64,000 nt of DNA from Chloroflexi bacterium HGW-Chloroflexi-6 (lineage in GTDB: Bacteria; Chloroflexota; Anaerolineae; Anaerolineales; Villigracilaceae): assembly GCA_002840685.1 (NCBI GenBank), contig PHBU01000017.1:120947-184946 (forward strand). The letters are read 5' to 3'. The translations under genes were made by a program, and so were the position numbers. Under the pieces are notes generated by a model. That model ran no database searches, had not been told where the DNA came from, and saw only the letters and a program-made list of their open reading frames with translations. This document shows positions 43,823 through 52,022 of this stretch, piece after piece (position 1 is the stretch's first letter; each line of letters opens with the position of its first letter).

Positions 43823-44827
43823 ATGAATCTGATCGATCGTTACATCAGCCATGTTGGCAAACACCTGCCCGAAAAATCGCGCGAAGATCTCAAGCGCGAA
43901 ATCCGCTCACTGGTCGAAGACACCCTCGAAGACCGCAGCAAGGAACTCGGCCGCCCGGTCGACGAGGCCCTGACCGTGGATGTACTCAAGGAGTTTGGCC
44001 GCCCCGAGAAAATGGCCGCATCGTATGTGCCTGAGCGCTACCTGATCAGCCCGCGCATGTTCCCCATCTTCTGGCTTGTGGTCAGGATCGTTGCATCAGT
44101 GCTTTTGGCCATTATGTTGGTTAAACTCTTTATTGGGTTCGGACAGGCAGATGCCAACTACGCGCAACTGCTCATCCAAATGGTGATCGACTTCGCCGCC
44201 GGAGCAATTTCAGCTTTCGGCAACATCGTGCTGGTCTTTGCCGCCATCCAGTATTTCATACCTGAATTGGGACAGCAGTTAGACAAAGAAGATGAGTGGA
44301 ACCCGCTCAAAATGGAAAAAATCGAGAGCGATGATGAACTCAGCCGCTTCGAACAGGTTTTCGGAATCACATTCAGCGTCATCGGCTTGGCTCTGTTCAA
44401 CTTCTTTCCAGAACTTCTCGGCTTTGGTTTCGTCAACAACGGCGAATGGATGATGTTGCCAGCGTTTTCAAAAGCTTTCTTCAGCTACCTGCCATGGATT
44501 AACCTGATCTGGGGCGCGGAAATCATCCTGAGCCTGTTCCTGCTGATCCAGGGTCGCTGGCAGGCCGGCACGCGCTGGGTTTCGCTGGGCATCAAATTCA
44601 TGTCGATTGCATTGGCCGGATTCATGCTGGCAGGGCCTTCCCTCATATCGCTGAATCCCGAGGAACTCGCCAGGGCAGAGATTGGGTTCACCCTTGAAAA
44701 TGCGACCAGACTGATCTCCTTGCTGGAACAAGGCATCAAAGGCACCCTAATCTTGGTCATCGTCCTGGGGGGCTTTGAAATCGCCAAACGTATCTATAAG
44801 TTACTCAGCGCCAAAGCGGTGAAGTAA
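43823..44827 (+). CDS. HAAS-domain (DUF1700-like) membrane protein
   Basis: This 334-residue protein has an N-terminal cytoplasmic helical domain (residues 1-75; KHLPEKSREDLKREIRSLVEDTLEDR) typical of HAAS/DUF1700 proteins, which nearly always pair with PadR regulators. Six or so membrane helices follow (for example near 85-107, 120-145, 185-205, 230-250, 263-285, 300-320). GAAGGAG precedes the ATG. In the family the pair is thought to sense envelope or membrane stress; the mechanism is unclear. Confidence 0.85.
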   Translation: MNLIDRYISHVGKHLPEKSREDLKREIRSLVEDTLEDRSKELGRPVDEALTVDVLKEFGRPEKMAASYVPERYLISPRMFPIFWLVVRIVASVLLAIMLVKLFIGFGQADANYAQLLIQMVIDFAAGAISAFGNIVLVFAAIQYFIPELGQQLDKEDEWNPLKMEKIESDDELSRFEQVFGITFSVIGLALFNFFPELLGFGFVNNGEWMMLPAFSKAFFSYLPWINLIWGAEIILSLFLLIQGRWQAGTRWVSLGIKFMSIALAGFMLAGPSLISLNPEELARAEIGFTLENATRLISLLEQGIKGTLILVIVLGGFEIAKRIYKLLSAKAVK

Positions 44828-44834
44828 ACGCAAT

Positions 44835-44884
44835 AAAACAGAAACAGCCACTCGCTTCTACATAGGAGTGGCTGTTTCTGTTTT
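44835..44884. terminator. Bidirectional terminator between PadR operon and mrdA
   Basis: Nineteen-base perfect arms (44835-44853 and 44866-44884; right arm GAGTGGCTGTTTCTGTTTT) enclose a 12-base loop, with A- and T-rich outer ends that serve both convergent units. Confidence 0.9.
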
Positions 44885-44918
44885 ATGCTATTTTATTTTT
44901 CAGGATCAAAGCAAGAGC

Positions 44919-47102
44919 TTAAGGGCGCAGGCTTTGCTCGGCGAGGTCAATTGCCTTGAGTTCAAAATATGCATCCATCACCAATCGAACCATTGGCCCG
45001 GCCACACTAGCACCTTCACCACCATTGTATGCAAAAGCGACGACAACAATTTCCGGATCGTCATAGGGGGCATAAGCCACTGTCCACGAATGGGTCGGCC
45101 AGGCGCCAAACTGGCAACGATTGGCCGCTTGGGCAACATTATCGCAGTATTCAGCCGTGCCGGTTTTGCCCGCCGCAGCATAGGGTGCGGTGGCAAAAAT
45201 ATCGAGCAAAGTTCCCTGCGGGTCAATCACCGCCAGGCGCATCCCCTCTTGAACCTTTTGGATCACATCCGGCCGGACAGTTTTCGTAATGCCCGTCTCG
45301 GTACAAAAGCCGGAATCACAGATAAAATCTTCAATAATCGGGTCAACCGTTATATCCCAGCGCATGACCGGCATAAACGGAGAAACACGGCGGCTCCCTA
45401 GGTCATCCACTGCAGGCTTCTGAGAAAAAGAGCCATCGGAATTCTCCCAAAACTCAAGGACACGGCCTTCGTTATCGGTGATCTCGCGAACAAGGGTTGG
45501 CTTCATCAGTTTGCCATCATTTGCAATCGTTGCGGCAGACATCAGCACTTGCAAAGGCGTGGCCAGCACATAACCCTGCCCAACCGAAGCGATATAAGTA
45601 TCACCGGTAGACCAGTTCTCGCCCTGATTGATGCGCTTCCAATCCCGATCAGGGATCAGACCCTCAGCCTCGTAAGGCAACTCAATCCCCGTGGCCTGAT
45701 CGTAGCCCAGCGCTCGGGCATATTGTTCCAAACGGTCAATCTCCAGCCCGTTCGGAATTTCATCCTTATATCCGCCGCCCAGCTTATAAAAACAAACATT
45801 ACTCGAATAAGCGATGCAATGAACAAAATCAAGTCTGCCAAAACCTTCGGGGTTTAAGACACCACCGCGATTGTAAATCCAGTCTACGAAGGGGCGCTCC
45901 CGGCCAGGCTCATTTGGAGAGAAAGATTCGGTCAAGAGCAAAATGCCGGGGGTATCGACGATCGTTGAAGGAGTAACAACACCTTCGTTCAACGCGCCCA
46001 GGGCTGTCGAGAGTTTAAATACCGACCCTGGTGGGTACTCATCTGAAACTGCGTGGTTCAAGAGCGGTTTGCGCGGATCTTCAAACAATTGATTGTAGTA
46101 ATAGGCCGGGATAATCCGGGCCAAGCGGTTATTTTCGAACGAGGGATAAGAAACCATCGCAAGAATTTCACCCGTTTTGGGATTCATCGCCACGATAACG
46201 CCGCTCGAAATTTGAATCCGCTGAAGATAGGAATTCCAACCGTTGATTTCGCGCTGTATCCCCGCATCTGCCGCCTGTTGCAAACGGGTATCGAGCGTGA
46301 GAACCAGGTTGCTGCCCGCCAGCGGGGCGACAGGCGGCTCCAGGTTGCGCAGTTCCTGCCCGGCCACGTCAACTTCAACAACGCGCTCGCCATTTTTTCC
46401 GGCCAAAATATCCTGAAAATAAGCTTCAACCCCAGAATAACCAACTTTGTCACGCCGGGTCACAAAACCGAGCGCTTCGAAGTACTCCACCCGCGCGGCC
46501 GGAATTGGCCCCAGGAAACCGATCACCGTTGAGGTCAAAATGCCGGTCGGATAGTCGCGTACCGGCTCGACTTCAACCGCGACGCCCGGCCAATCGACCG
46601 CTTTCTCGCGCACCCTGAGTGCGATCTCTTCACTGACATTGCACTGGATCGGCACCGGGCTGTAAGGCGAATTGGATGCGCCGAGCTCCACCAGCTGGGT
46701 GATGCCCGGCCCGGGAACACAGGCTGCAAACAATTTGGCATCCTCGACCGTACCGCTGTTGACCGGCACTCCGGTTAGCTCGGATAATTGCCGGTAAATC
46801 TGTTGAATATCAGAGAGATCATCCGGTTGGTAGGCAGGGGTGATCACAATATTATAAGATGCCACATTGCGCGCCAAAATCGTGTTATTGCGGTCATAGA
46901 TAATGCCGCGCGGCGCAGGATCGTTATTCACGCGAGTGCGGTTATCATCGGCCTGCGCAAGACGCAAATCGAATTCCAAAACGGTCAGGCTGAACAATCG
47001 AGCGACAACCGACAAGGAAGCAAACAACAAAGCGCCATACACAAGCCAGGCGCGCCAGGGTTGAAGGTTATTATTGGAGCGGGGCAGAGAATTTGTACTC
47101 AT
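44919..47102 (-). CDS. mrdA: Penicillin-binding protein 2 (peptidoglycan transpeptidase)
   Basis: This 727-residue protein has a short cytoplasmic N-terminus, one signal-anchor helix (about 18-40), a PBP dimerisation domain and a transpeptidase domain. The active serine is in PPGSVFKLS, the SxN motif is SSN in AYSSNVCFYKL, and KTGTAEYC holds the KTG triad. It cross-links peptidoglycan during elongation. Its start overlaps the mreD stop by four bases (ATGA), so it is translationally coupled to the mreBCD genes, a classic rod-shape arrangement. Confidence 0.95.
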   Translation of the reverse strand: MSTNSLPRSNNNLQPWRAWLVYGALLFASLSVVARLFSLTVLEFDLRLAQADDNRTRVNNDPAPRGIIYDRNNTILARNVASYNIVITPAYQPDDLSDIQQIYRQLSELTGVPVNSGTVEDAKLFAACVPGPGITQLVELGASNSPYSPVPIQCNVSEEIALRVREKAVDWPGVAVEVEPVRDYPTGILTSTVIGFLGPIPAARVEYFEALGFVTRRDKVGYSGVEAYFQDILAGKNGERVVEVDVAGQELRNLEPPVAPLAGSNLVLTLDTRLQQAADAGIQREINGWNSYLQRIQISSGVIVAMNPKTGEILAMVSYPSFENNRLARIIPAYYYNQLFEDPRKPLLNHAVSDEYPPGSVFKLSTALGALNEGVVTPSTIVDTPGILLLTESFSPNEPGRERPFVDWIYNRGGVLNPEGFGRLDFVHCIAYSSNVCFYKLGGGYKDEIPNGLEIDRLEQYARALGYDQATGIELPYEAEGLIPDRDWKRINQGENWSTGDTYIASVGQGYVLATPLQVLMSAATIANDGKLMKPTLVREITDNEGRVLEFWENSDGSFSQKPAVDDLGSRRVSPFMPVMRWDITVDPIIEDFICDSGFCTETGITKTVRPDVIQKVQEGMRLAVIDPQGTLLDIFATAPYAAAGKTGTAEYCDNVAQAANRCQFGAWPTHSWTVAYAPYDDPEIVVVAFAYNGGEGASVAGPMVRLVMDAYFELKAIDLAEQSLRP

Positions 47103-47599
47103 ACAAGTTCCTCCGAGGGGAACACCCAGATCGCTAAATCACGCATCAAGGAATGAACCGGGATTGCCAGTAAAAAGTTCAAGAACAAGGTTGGCATGGT
47201 TATCAGGCTGAGTATATCAGCCGGGGAGATGGGAGAGCCAAAGAAGCTCAGGGATGCAAAAGAGACCGCATGCATCCAAAGCGTTCCCAAAAAGCTGACC
47301 GTGAACATCGCCAAAATTGGCAACTGCCAAACCTGACGCTGGATAAAACGAGCCAAAAACACAACCGATAAGTATCCAACAAAATAGGCTACCGGCGGCA
47401 GTGCAGAGAAGAAAGATGCCATCATCGCGGCCACAATGGCCCAGGTCCAGGCTGCTTGGACGCGCTCCTGCAGCGCCCAGGCCACCAACAATAGCAAAGG
47501 TAAATCAACTGCCCCCGAGAGCAGCGGGATTCGACTGGCGACCGCCGACTGGAGTATAAAAACCAGGGCAAGCAGTGGAAAAGCAACCAGATTTTTCAT
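47099..47599 (-). CDS. mreD: Rod-shape-determining protein MreD
   Basis: This 166-residue membrane protein has five hydrophobic helices and little conserved sequence, as is usual for MreD. Identification rests on size, topology and position between mreC and the PBP2 gene. It starts three bases after the mreC stop codon region. Confidence 0.88.
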   Translation of the reverse strand: MKNLVAFPLLALVFILQSAVASRIPLLSGAVDLPLLLLVAWALQERVQAAWTWAIVAAMMASFFSALPPVAYFVGYLSVVFLARFIQRQVWQLPILAMFTVSFLGTLWMHAVSFASLSFFGSPISPADILSLITMPTLFLNFLLAIPVHSLMRDLAIWVFPSEELV

Positions 47600-47601
47600 G
47601 A

Positions 47602-48441
47602 TCAGGGGACAGGGATAAGCGGTGAAATATTGACAGGTCGAAAATCCGTAACGATCAGCACGATCTTGAGTGCGGCAAAATCTACAACCGACTGAACAGT
47701 GGCCTGCTGGAAAATGTCGCTATCGCGCTTGCGAACATTCAGAATTTGGCCCACGATTAAATCAGGAGGATAACTACCGCCCAAACCAGACGTCAGCAAA
47801 AGGTCGCCAGCTTCAAGGGTGACATCCTGCGCGACCAGGTCGAGCGACAAATCGCCCGAAACGGAGCCAACCAGCACAACGTCACGATCGGCTTCTTCGA
47901 TACGCACATTGACCGCCGAACCGGGGTCGGTAATCAGTTGAACACGCGCCGCGTTGCTGATAACCGCATCCACCCGTCCCACAAGGCCCTGGTCAGTAAC
48001 GACTGGCATACCACGCCTGATTCCGTCTGCCGAGCCTTTGTCTATGATAATGTAATGTAAAAAGGGACTTGGGTCGCGGCCGATCACAGAAGCGGCAGTG
48101 TAAACATTTTCAGGGTTCGAGCGCGAAAAATTCACCAACGCTGCCAGGGACTGGGTCTCGGCCACCTGGCGCTGATATTGCACCACCTGAGCCTGCAAGC
48201 GCGATACTTCTTCCTGCAAGCGCGCATTTTCCTGACGCAAAGTGGTAGCATCACGCGGCAAGGTAATAAACTCCTGAATCGCCACAAAACGCACAGAAAT
48301 CCAGGATTGGGTCGAAACCAGAACCGTATTCAGACCGGTTGAGAAAAAGTTAAGATACCCCCCCAAAGCAAGTGCAAGAACGCCAGCAATCAGCAAAAAA
48401 ATGATGACTGCCTGCACGGAACGTGAAAATAAATCTTTCAT
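47602..48441 (-). CDS. mreC: Rod-shape-determining protein MreC
   Basis: This 279-residue protein has an N-terminal membrane anchor (about 10-32), a coiled coil (TLRQENARLQEEVSRLQAQV) and the extracytoplasmic beta-barrel domain (VIGRDPSPFLHYIIIDKGSADGIRRGMPVV, GLVGRVDAV). It links MreB filaments to PBP2 outside the membrane. The preceding mreB gene ends 72 bases upstream. Confidence 0.94.
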   Translation of the reverse strand: MKDLFSRSVQAVIIFLLIAGVLALALGGYLNFFSTGLNTVLVSTQSWISVRFVAIQEFITLPRDATTLRQENARLQEEVSRLQAQVVQYQRQVAETQSLAALVNFSRSNPENVYTAASVIGRDPSPFLHYIIIDKGSADGIRRGMPVVTDQGLVGRVDAVISNAARVQLITDPGSAVNVRIEEADRDVVLVGSVSGDLSLDLVAQDVTLEAGDLLLTSGLGGSYPPDLIVGQILNVRKRDSDIFQQATVQSVVDFAALKIVLIVTDFRPVNISPLIPVP

Positions 48442-48513
48442 AGTGAACTTCTAAAGGTACCAGCGAATGCCTCGAACAAAACTTGCAAAGCAGTTCGAGG
48501 CCAAATGTATGGA

Positions 48514-49584
48514 TCAGGCTCGATGACGGGTACTTCCGCGCTCGAGACTCACCAGATAGTGACGCATATTATCGAAATCACTCAAAACCACGCCTGCGCC
48601 ACGCGCCACACAAGTGAGCGGATCTTCCGCCTGCCAGACACGTAAGTTCAACTCATCGGCCAGCCGTTCTGCGAGACCCTGTAGAAGCGCCCCGCCGCCG
48701 GCCAGGCAGATCCCGGTATCCATCAGGTCGGCCACCACTTCAGGCGGAACTTCATCCAGCGCATCACGGATGGTGGCAAGGATCACCTGCACCGACCCTG
48801 AAAGCGCATCACGCATTTCAACCGATGAGATTTCAACCGATTCGGGCAAACCGGTCACCAGGTTTCGCCCACGAACTTCCATCGTTTTTTCCTGTGGAAG
48901 TGGATATGCAGAACCGATCTTCATTTTAACCTGTTCGGCCACACCTTCGCCGATCAACAGGTTGTATTTGGTGCGAATATACTGGACAATATCCTGGTCC
49001 ATTTCGTCGCCAGCTACACGCAAAGAGCGAGCGACAATTACGCCGCCCATCGACATCACGGCCACTTCGGTTGTGCCACCACCAATATCGACCACCATCG
49101 AACCTTTGACATCAGCAACAGGCAGACCAGCGCCCAAGGCCGCCGCCACCGGCTCTTCGATCAGGTGAGCCTCACGCGCGCCAGCAGACATGGCGGCATC
49201 ATAAACGGCACGTTTTTCAACCTCAGTCACGCCGGCCGGAATGCCAATGATCACCCGCGGGCGGGCAAACGGCACAATACTCTGCTCATGAACCTGCCCA
49301 ATAAAATAATTGAGCATATCTTTGGTAACGTTAAACTCAGAAATCACCCCATCGCGCACCGGGCGAACAGCAACGATATTCCCCGAAGTACGCCCCATCA
49401 TCTCTTTGGCCTTCAAACCCACAGCCATCGGCTCGCGGGTACGCTTATCAACCGCCACCCACGACGGTTCGTTGATCACAATACCTTTATTGCGCACAAA
49501 GACCAGTGTATTGGCCGTGCCTAAATCGATCCCAATATCTAATGAAAAAAAACCTAAAATCCAATCCAATGGATTGAAACCCAC
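48514..49584 (-). CDS. mreB: Rod-shape-determining protein MreB (actin homologue)
   Basis: This 356-residue protein has the actin-fold nucleotide motifs: IGIDLGTANTLVFV, MVVDIGGGTTEVAV and CLAGGGALLQGL, and the N-terminal amphipathic segment WILGFFSLD. It polymerises on the inner membrane to direct wall synthesis. The start is a GTG at 49584 with AAGGAG eight bases upstream. It heads the mreBCD-PBP2 unit. Confidence 0.96.
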   Translation of the reverse strand: MGFNPLDWILGFFSLDIGIDLGTANTLVFVRNKGIVINEPSWVAVDKRTREPMAVGLKAKEMMGRTSGNIVAVRPVRDGVISEFNVTKDMLNYFIGQVHEQSIVPFARPRVIIGIPAGVTEVEKRAVYDAAMSAGAREAHLIEEPVAAALGAGLPVADVKGSMVVDIGGGTTEVAVMSMGGVIVARSLRVAGDEMDQDIVQYIRTKYNLLIGEGVAEQVKMKIGSAYPLPQEKTMEVRGRNLVTGLPESVEISSVEMRDALSGSVQVILATIRDALDEVPPEVVADLMDTGICLAGGGALLQGLAERLADELNLRVWQAEDPLTCVARGAGVVLSDFDNMRHYLVSLERGSTRHRA

Positions 49585-49666
49585 AGCGATTGCTCCTTAA
49601 AAAGGGCGGAGTTTAAACCACCACTCGAAATTGATCTTATCCTAAAAAACAACCCTTACACAGACA

Positions 49667-49690
49667 GGGTCAGGATTTTTTTCCTGACCC
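49667..49690 (-). other. Hairpin in the mreB leader
   Basis: GGGTCAGGA (49667-49675) and TCCTGACCC (49682-49690) form a nine-pair stem with a six-base T-loop. It lies between the likely promoter and the mreB start, so it may tune leader stability or end part of the upstream transcripts. Confidence 0.45.
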
Positions 49691-49714
49691 AAGGTGTATA
49701 AAATGCACCAAACG

Positions 49715-49742
49715 ATTATACCATGAGGGGTTTTGGCACAAA
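49715..49742 (-). promoter_or_regulatory. Likely mreB promoter
   Basis: On the minus strand TATAAT (49715-49720) has TTTGTG (49737-49742) 16 bases upstream. The leader to mreB would be about 125 bases and includes the hairpin. Confidence 0.4.
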
Positions 49743-49748
49743 GCCCGC

Positions 49749-50717
49749 TCAGGAGTTCCTATCGACAATGTAATGCGCAAGTTCGGAGAGCGCAGATCGT
49801 TCGACAGAAACATGAAATTGCTCAATTACTTCCAAAGCACTTTCAACACGAACGCGGGCCTCGCCAACAGCCTGCCGAATGGCATCGCTCGAGCGGATCG
49901 AATTGACAAGGCGTTCCATCCGTTCACGATTGCCCCACCCGCCATCTCGTAACAAGCGCGCGTCGTCATCTTCGGGGTGATTTTCCAGGTAATACAGGGC
50001 GGGTAAGGTTACCAACCCCTGCAAAAGATCAGACCCGACCGGCTTGCCAATCGCCGCCTGATCGCCGGTGAAATCGAGCACATCATCCATGATCTGGAAA
50101 GCCATGCCAATCTCATAGCCAAACACGCGAACCGCCTCGATCACATCTTCGTCGGCCGGGCTAACCATCGCCGCTGCGCGGGCAGACATCTCGAACAAAG
50201 AAGCGGTTTTGGCGTAAATGCGCTGGTAGTAATTCTCACGAGAGATCAGGCCGCGCGCCGCAAATAACTGGGTCAATTCTCCGTTGACAATGACCGCCAG
50301 TGTCTCAGCAAAGAGCTTCATCAGCGGCAAATGATCGGCTTCCGCGGCCAGTTTGGCCGCCCGCGCAAACAGAAAATCGCCTGTCAGCACCGTCGCCGCC
50401 GGAGACCAGCGCGCGTTCAGGGTCGGTGTGCCGCGTCGCAAAAGAGAGCCATCGATCAGGTCATCATGCACCAGGGTCGCAGTATGCAGCATTTCAACCG
50501 CCGCGCCCAGCGTCACCAGTTTATCTTGTGGCGAGCCAAGCATGTTCCCAACCAGGAACCCCAAAGTCGGGCGAATCCGCTTGCCCCCTGAAGCCAACAA
50601 ATGATCGAGCGCCGCGCTCAAATCGGGATGACTTTTCTCATCCGCCTGGGCGCGCATACGCTTTTCTACTAACTCAATACCATCTTGGACTGTCGAAAAA
50701 AAAGAAACCGTGCTCAA
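49749..50717 (-). CDS. Polyprenyl (trans-isoprenyl) diphosphate synthase
   Basis: This 322-residue all-helical enzyme has both aspartate-rich motifs: VHDDLIDGS with the Arg pair LRRGTPTLN, and MDDVLDFTGD. It builds long-chain prenyl diphosphate for quinones or the lipid carrier of the wall. The start is a TTG at 50717 that overlaps the tatD stop by four bases (TTGA), with GGGGAGG upstream. Chain length cannot be read reliably from sequence. Confidence 0.92.
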   Translation of the reverse strand: MSTVSFFSTVQDGIELVEKRMRAQADEKSHPDLSAALDHLLASGGKRIRPTLGFLVGNMLGSPQDKLVTLGAAVEMLHTATLVHDDLIDGSLLRRGTPTLNARWSPAATVLTGDFLFARAAKLAAEADHLPLMKLFAETLAVIVNGELTQLFAARGLISRENYYQRIYAKTASLFEMSARAAAMVSPADEDVIEAVRVFGYEIGMAFQIMDDVLDFTGDQAAIGKPVGSDLLQGLVTLPALYYLENHPEDDDARLLRDGGWGNRERMERLVNSIRSSDAIRQAVGEARVRVESALEVIEQFHVSVERSALSELAHYIVDRNS

Positions 50718-51544
50718 ACGTTGCCTCCCCAGCAGAAAAGCCGCGCCGCATTGGCAGATGTGATCTGTGCGACTTCCTGCGGGTCTATTTTTTGGATTTC
50801 CCCAATTTTATCAGCAATGTGAGCCACAAAGGCAGGTTCATTGCGTTTGCCCCGCTGGGGAACGGGCGCGAGAAACGGAGCATCCGTTTCGATCAGGATT
50901 TTATCGGACGGCAAGGCAGACACCACTTGCCGTTTCGTTTCAGCGTTTTTATAAGTGACCGGGCCGGTAATGCCAATGTAAAAGCCCAGATCGAGAGCTT
51001 TTTCGGCGGTCTGGAGATTGCCGCTAAACGAGTGCAACACACCCGGGCGTTCAGCCAGCGGATTCGACTCCACCCGCAGCCTGGCGACCCATTGCGTCAG
51101 AATTTTTAGCAAATCTATTGCGCAGTCCCCGGCTTCGGCGTCTGCGGCTTCGCGCAGGTGGATCACCACTGGCAGCCTGACCCGCGCCGCCAGGTTCAAC
51201 TGCTCGGTGAGCACGCGCTGCTGCAGATCGTGCGGGGCAGAGTCCCAGTAATAATCCAGGCCAATTTCACCGATGGCGACAACCTTTTCGTTTTTGCAGA
51301 GCGTTTCCAGCGCCAAGAGACTGTCCTCGCGCCACTGAAGCACATCGGTCGGGTGAAAACCGACAGCGGCAAAGATCATCGGGTCAGATTCGGCCAGTTT
51401 AACGGCTCGCAAACTGGAGGGGATGTCGAGCCCCGGAATCAGGATGCGGGTCAGGCCAACTGCCCGGGCCCGTTCCAGCACCTCGCGGCGATCGGCGTCG
51501 AATTTTTCAAAATCGAGATGACAATGGGTGTCGGTGAGACTCAT
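50714..51544 (-). CDS. tatD: TatD-family metal-dependent hydrolase
   Basis: This 276-residue protein has the TatD/YcfH motifs: DTHCHLDFEKF, AAVGFHPTDV, VAIGEIGLDYYWD, PVVIHLREA, GVLHSFSG and LIETDAPFLAP. These are the metal ligands of the TIM-barrel amidohydrolase fold. Relatives are 3'-5' DNases or D-aminoacyl hydrolases. The start is set at 51544 (MSLTDTHCH), because a -10 box lies inside the longer frame that reaches 51580. Confidence 0.92.
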   Translation of the reverse strand: MSLTDTHCHLDFEKFDADRREVLERARAVGLTRILIPGLDIPSSLRAVKLAESDPMIFAAVGFHPTDVLQWREDSLLALETLCKNEKVVAIGEIGLDYYWDSAPHDLQQRVLTEQLNLAARVRLPVVIHLREAADAEAGDCAIDLLKILTQWVARLRVESNPLAERPGVLHSFSGNLQTAEKALDLGFYIGITGPVTYKNAETKRQVVSALPSDKILIETDAPFLAPVPQRGKRNEPAFVAHIADKIGEIQKIDPQEVAQITSANAARLFCWGGNV

Positions 51545-51553
51545 GCGGGGATG

Positions 51554-51559
51554 ATTATA
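51554..51559 (-). promoter_or_regulatory. -10 box close to the tatD start
   Basis: TATAAT on the minus strand ends nine bases before the ATG, leaving only a two- or three-base leader. The 17-base-upstream hexamer GTGTGA is a poor -35 box. Confidence 0.45.
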
Positions 51560-51603
51560 CCCGTCCCAGTTGTAACTCACACTGTTTTGGTGACATTTGT
51601 TAC

Positions 51604-51651
51604 ATTCAAGATCTTGAATAAGTCGTATAATATATTCACATTCAGGAATGT
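51604..51651 (+). promoter_or_regulatory. ArsR operator/promoter region
   Basis: The 16-base palindrome ATTCAAGATCTTGAAT (51604-51619) and a second one, ACATTC-AG-GAATGT (51638-51651), flank a TATAAT box (51626-51631). ATTCAA/TTGAAT half-sites are typical of ArsR operators. The second site overlaps the ribosome-binding region. Confidence 0.75.
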
Positions 51652-51654
51652 ATT

Positions 51655-52014
51655 ATGAAAATCACTCTTAGCCCCATTTCAGAGTTACTTACAACGATTT
51701 CAGCACCAGCCCGGCTCGAGATTTTGCTGGTGATAGGCGCCGGCGAAGCCTGCGTCTGTCATTTGGAGGCGCGCCTGGGATATCGCCAGGCTTACATTTC
51801 GCAGCACCTGATGGCGCTGCGCCAGGCAGGTTTGCTCGATTCGCGTCGTGACGGGAAATATATCTTTTACAACCTGGCGCGGCCCGAACTGATGGATCTG
51901 CTCAAGCAGGCTGCTCAAATTGCCGGTGTCAGCCTGCCGGTCATCGAGGCTATCAGCCCCGAAGCACAGTGTATTTGCCCGAACTGCACGCCAGAACTGA
52001 TCATCATCAAATAA
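51655..52014 (+). CDS. arsR: ArsR/SmtB-family metal(loid)-responsive repressor
   Basis: This 119-residue winged-helix protein has ARLEILLVIG, the metal-sensing helix with Cys33 and Cys35 (EACVCHLEARLG), the recognition helix QAYISQHLMALRQAGLL and the wing DGKYIFYNL. A C-terminal CICPNC cluster adds three more cysteines. The CVC motif is the arsenite-binding pattern of ArsR. It opens the cluster, with two palindromes in its promoter, and probably controls all genes to Acr3. Confidence 0.93.
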   Translation: MKITLSPISELLTTISAPARLEILLVIGAGEACVCHLEARLGYRQAYISQHLMALRQAGLLDSRRDGKYIFYNLARPELMDLLKQAAQIAGVSLPVIEAISPEAQCICPNCTPELIIIK

Positions 52015-52022
52015 CCTGCGCC

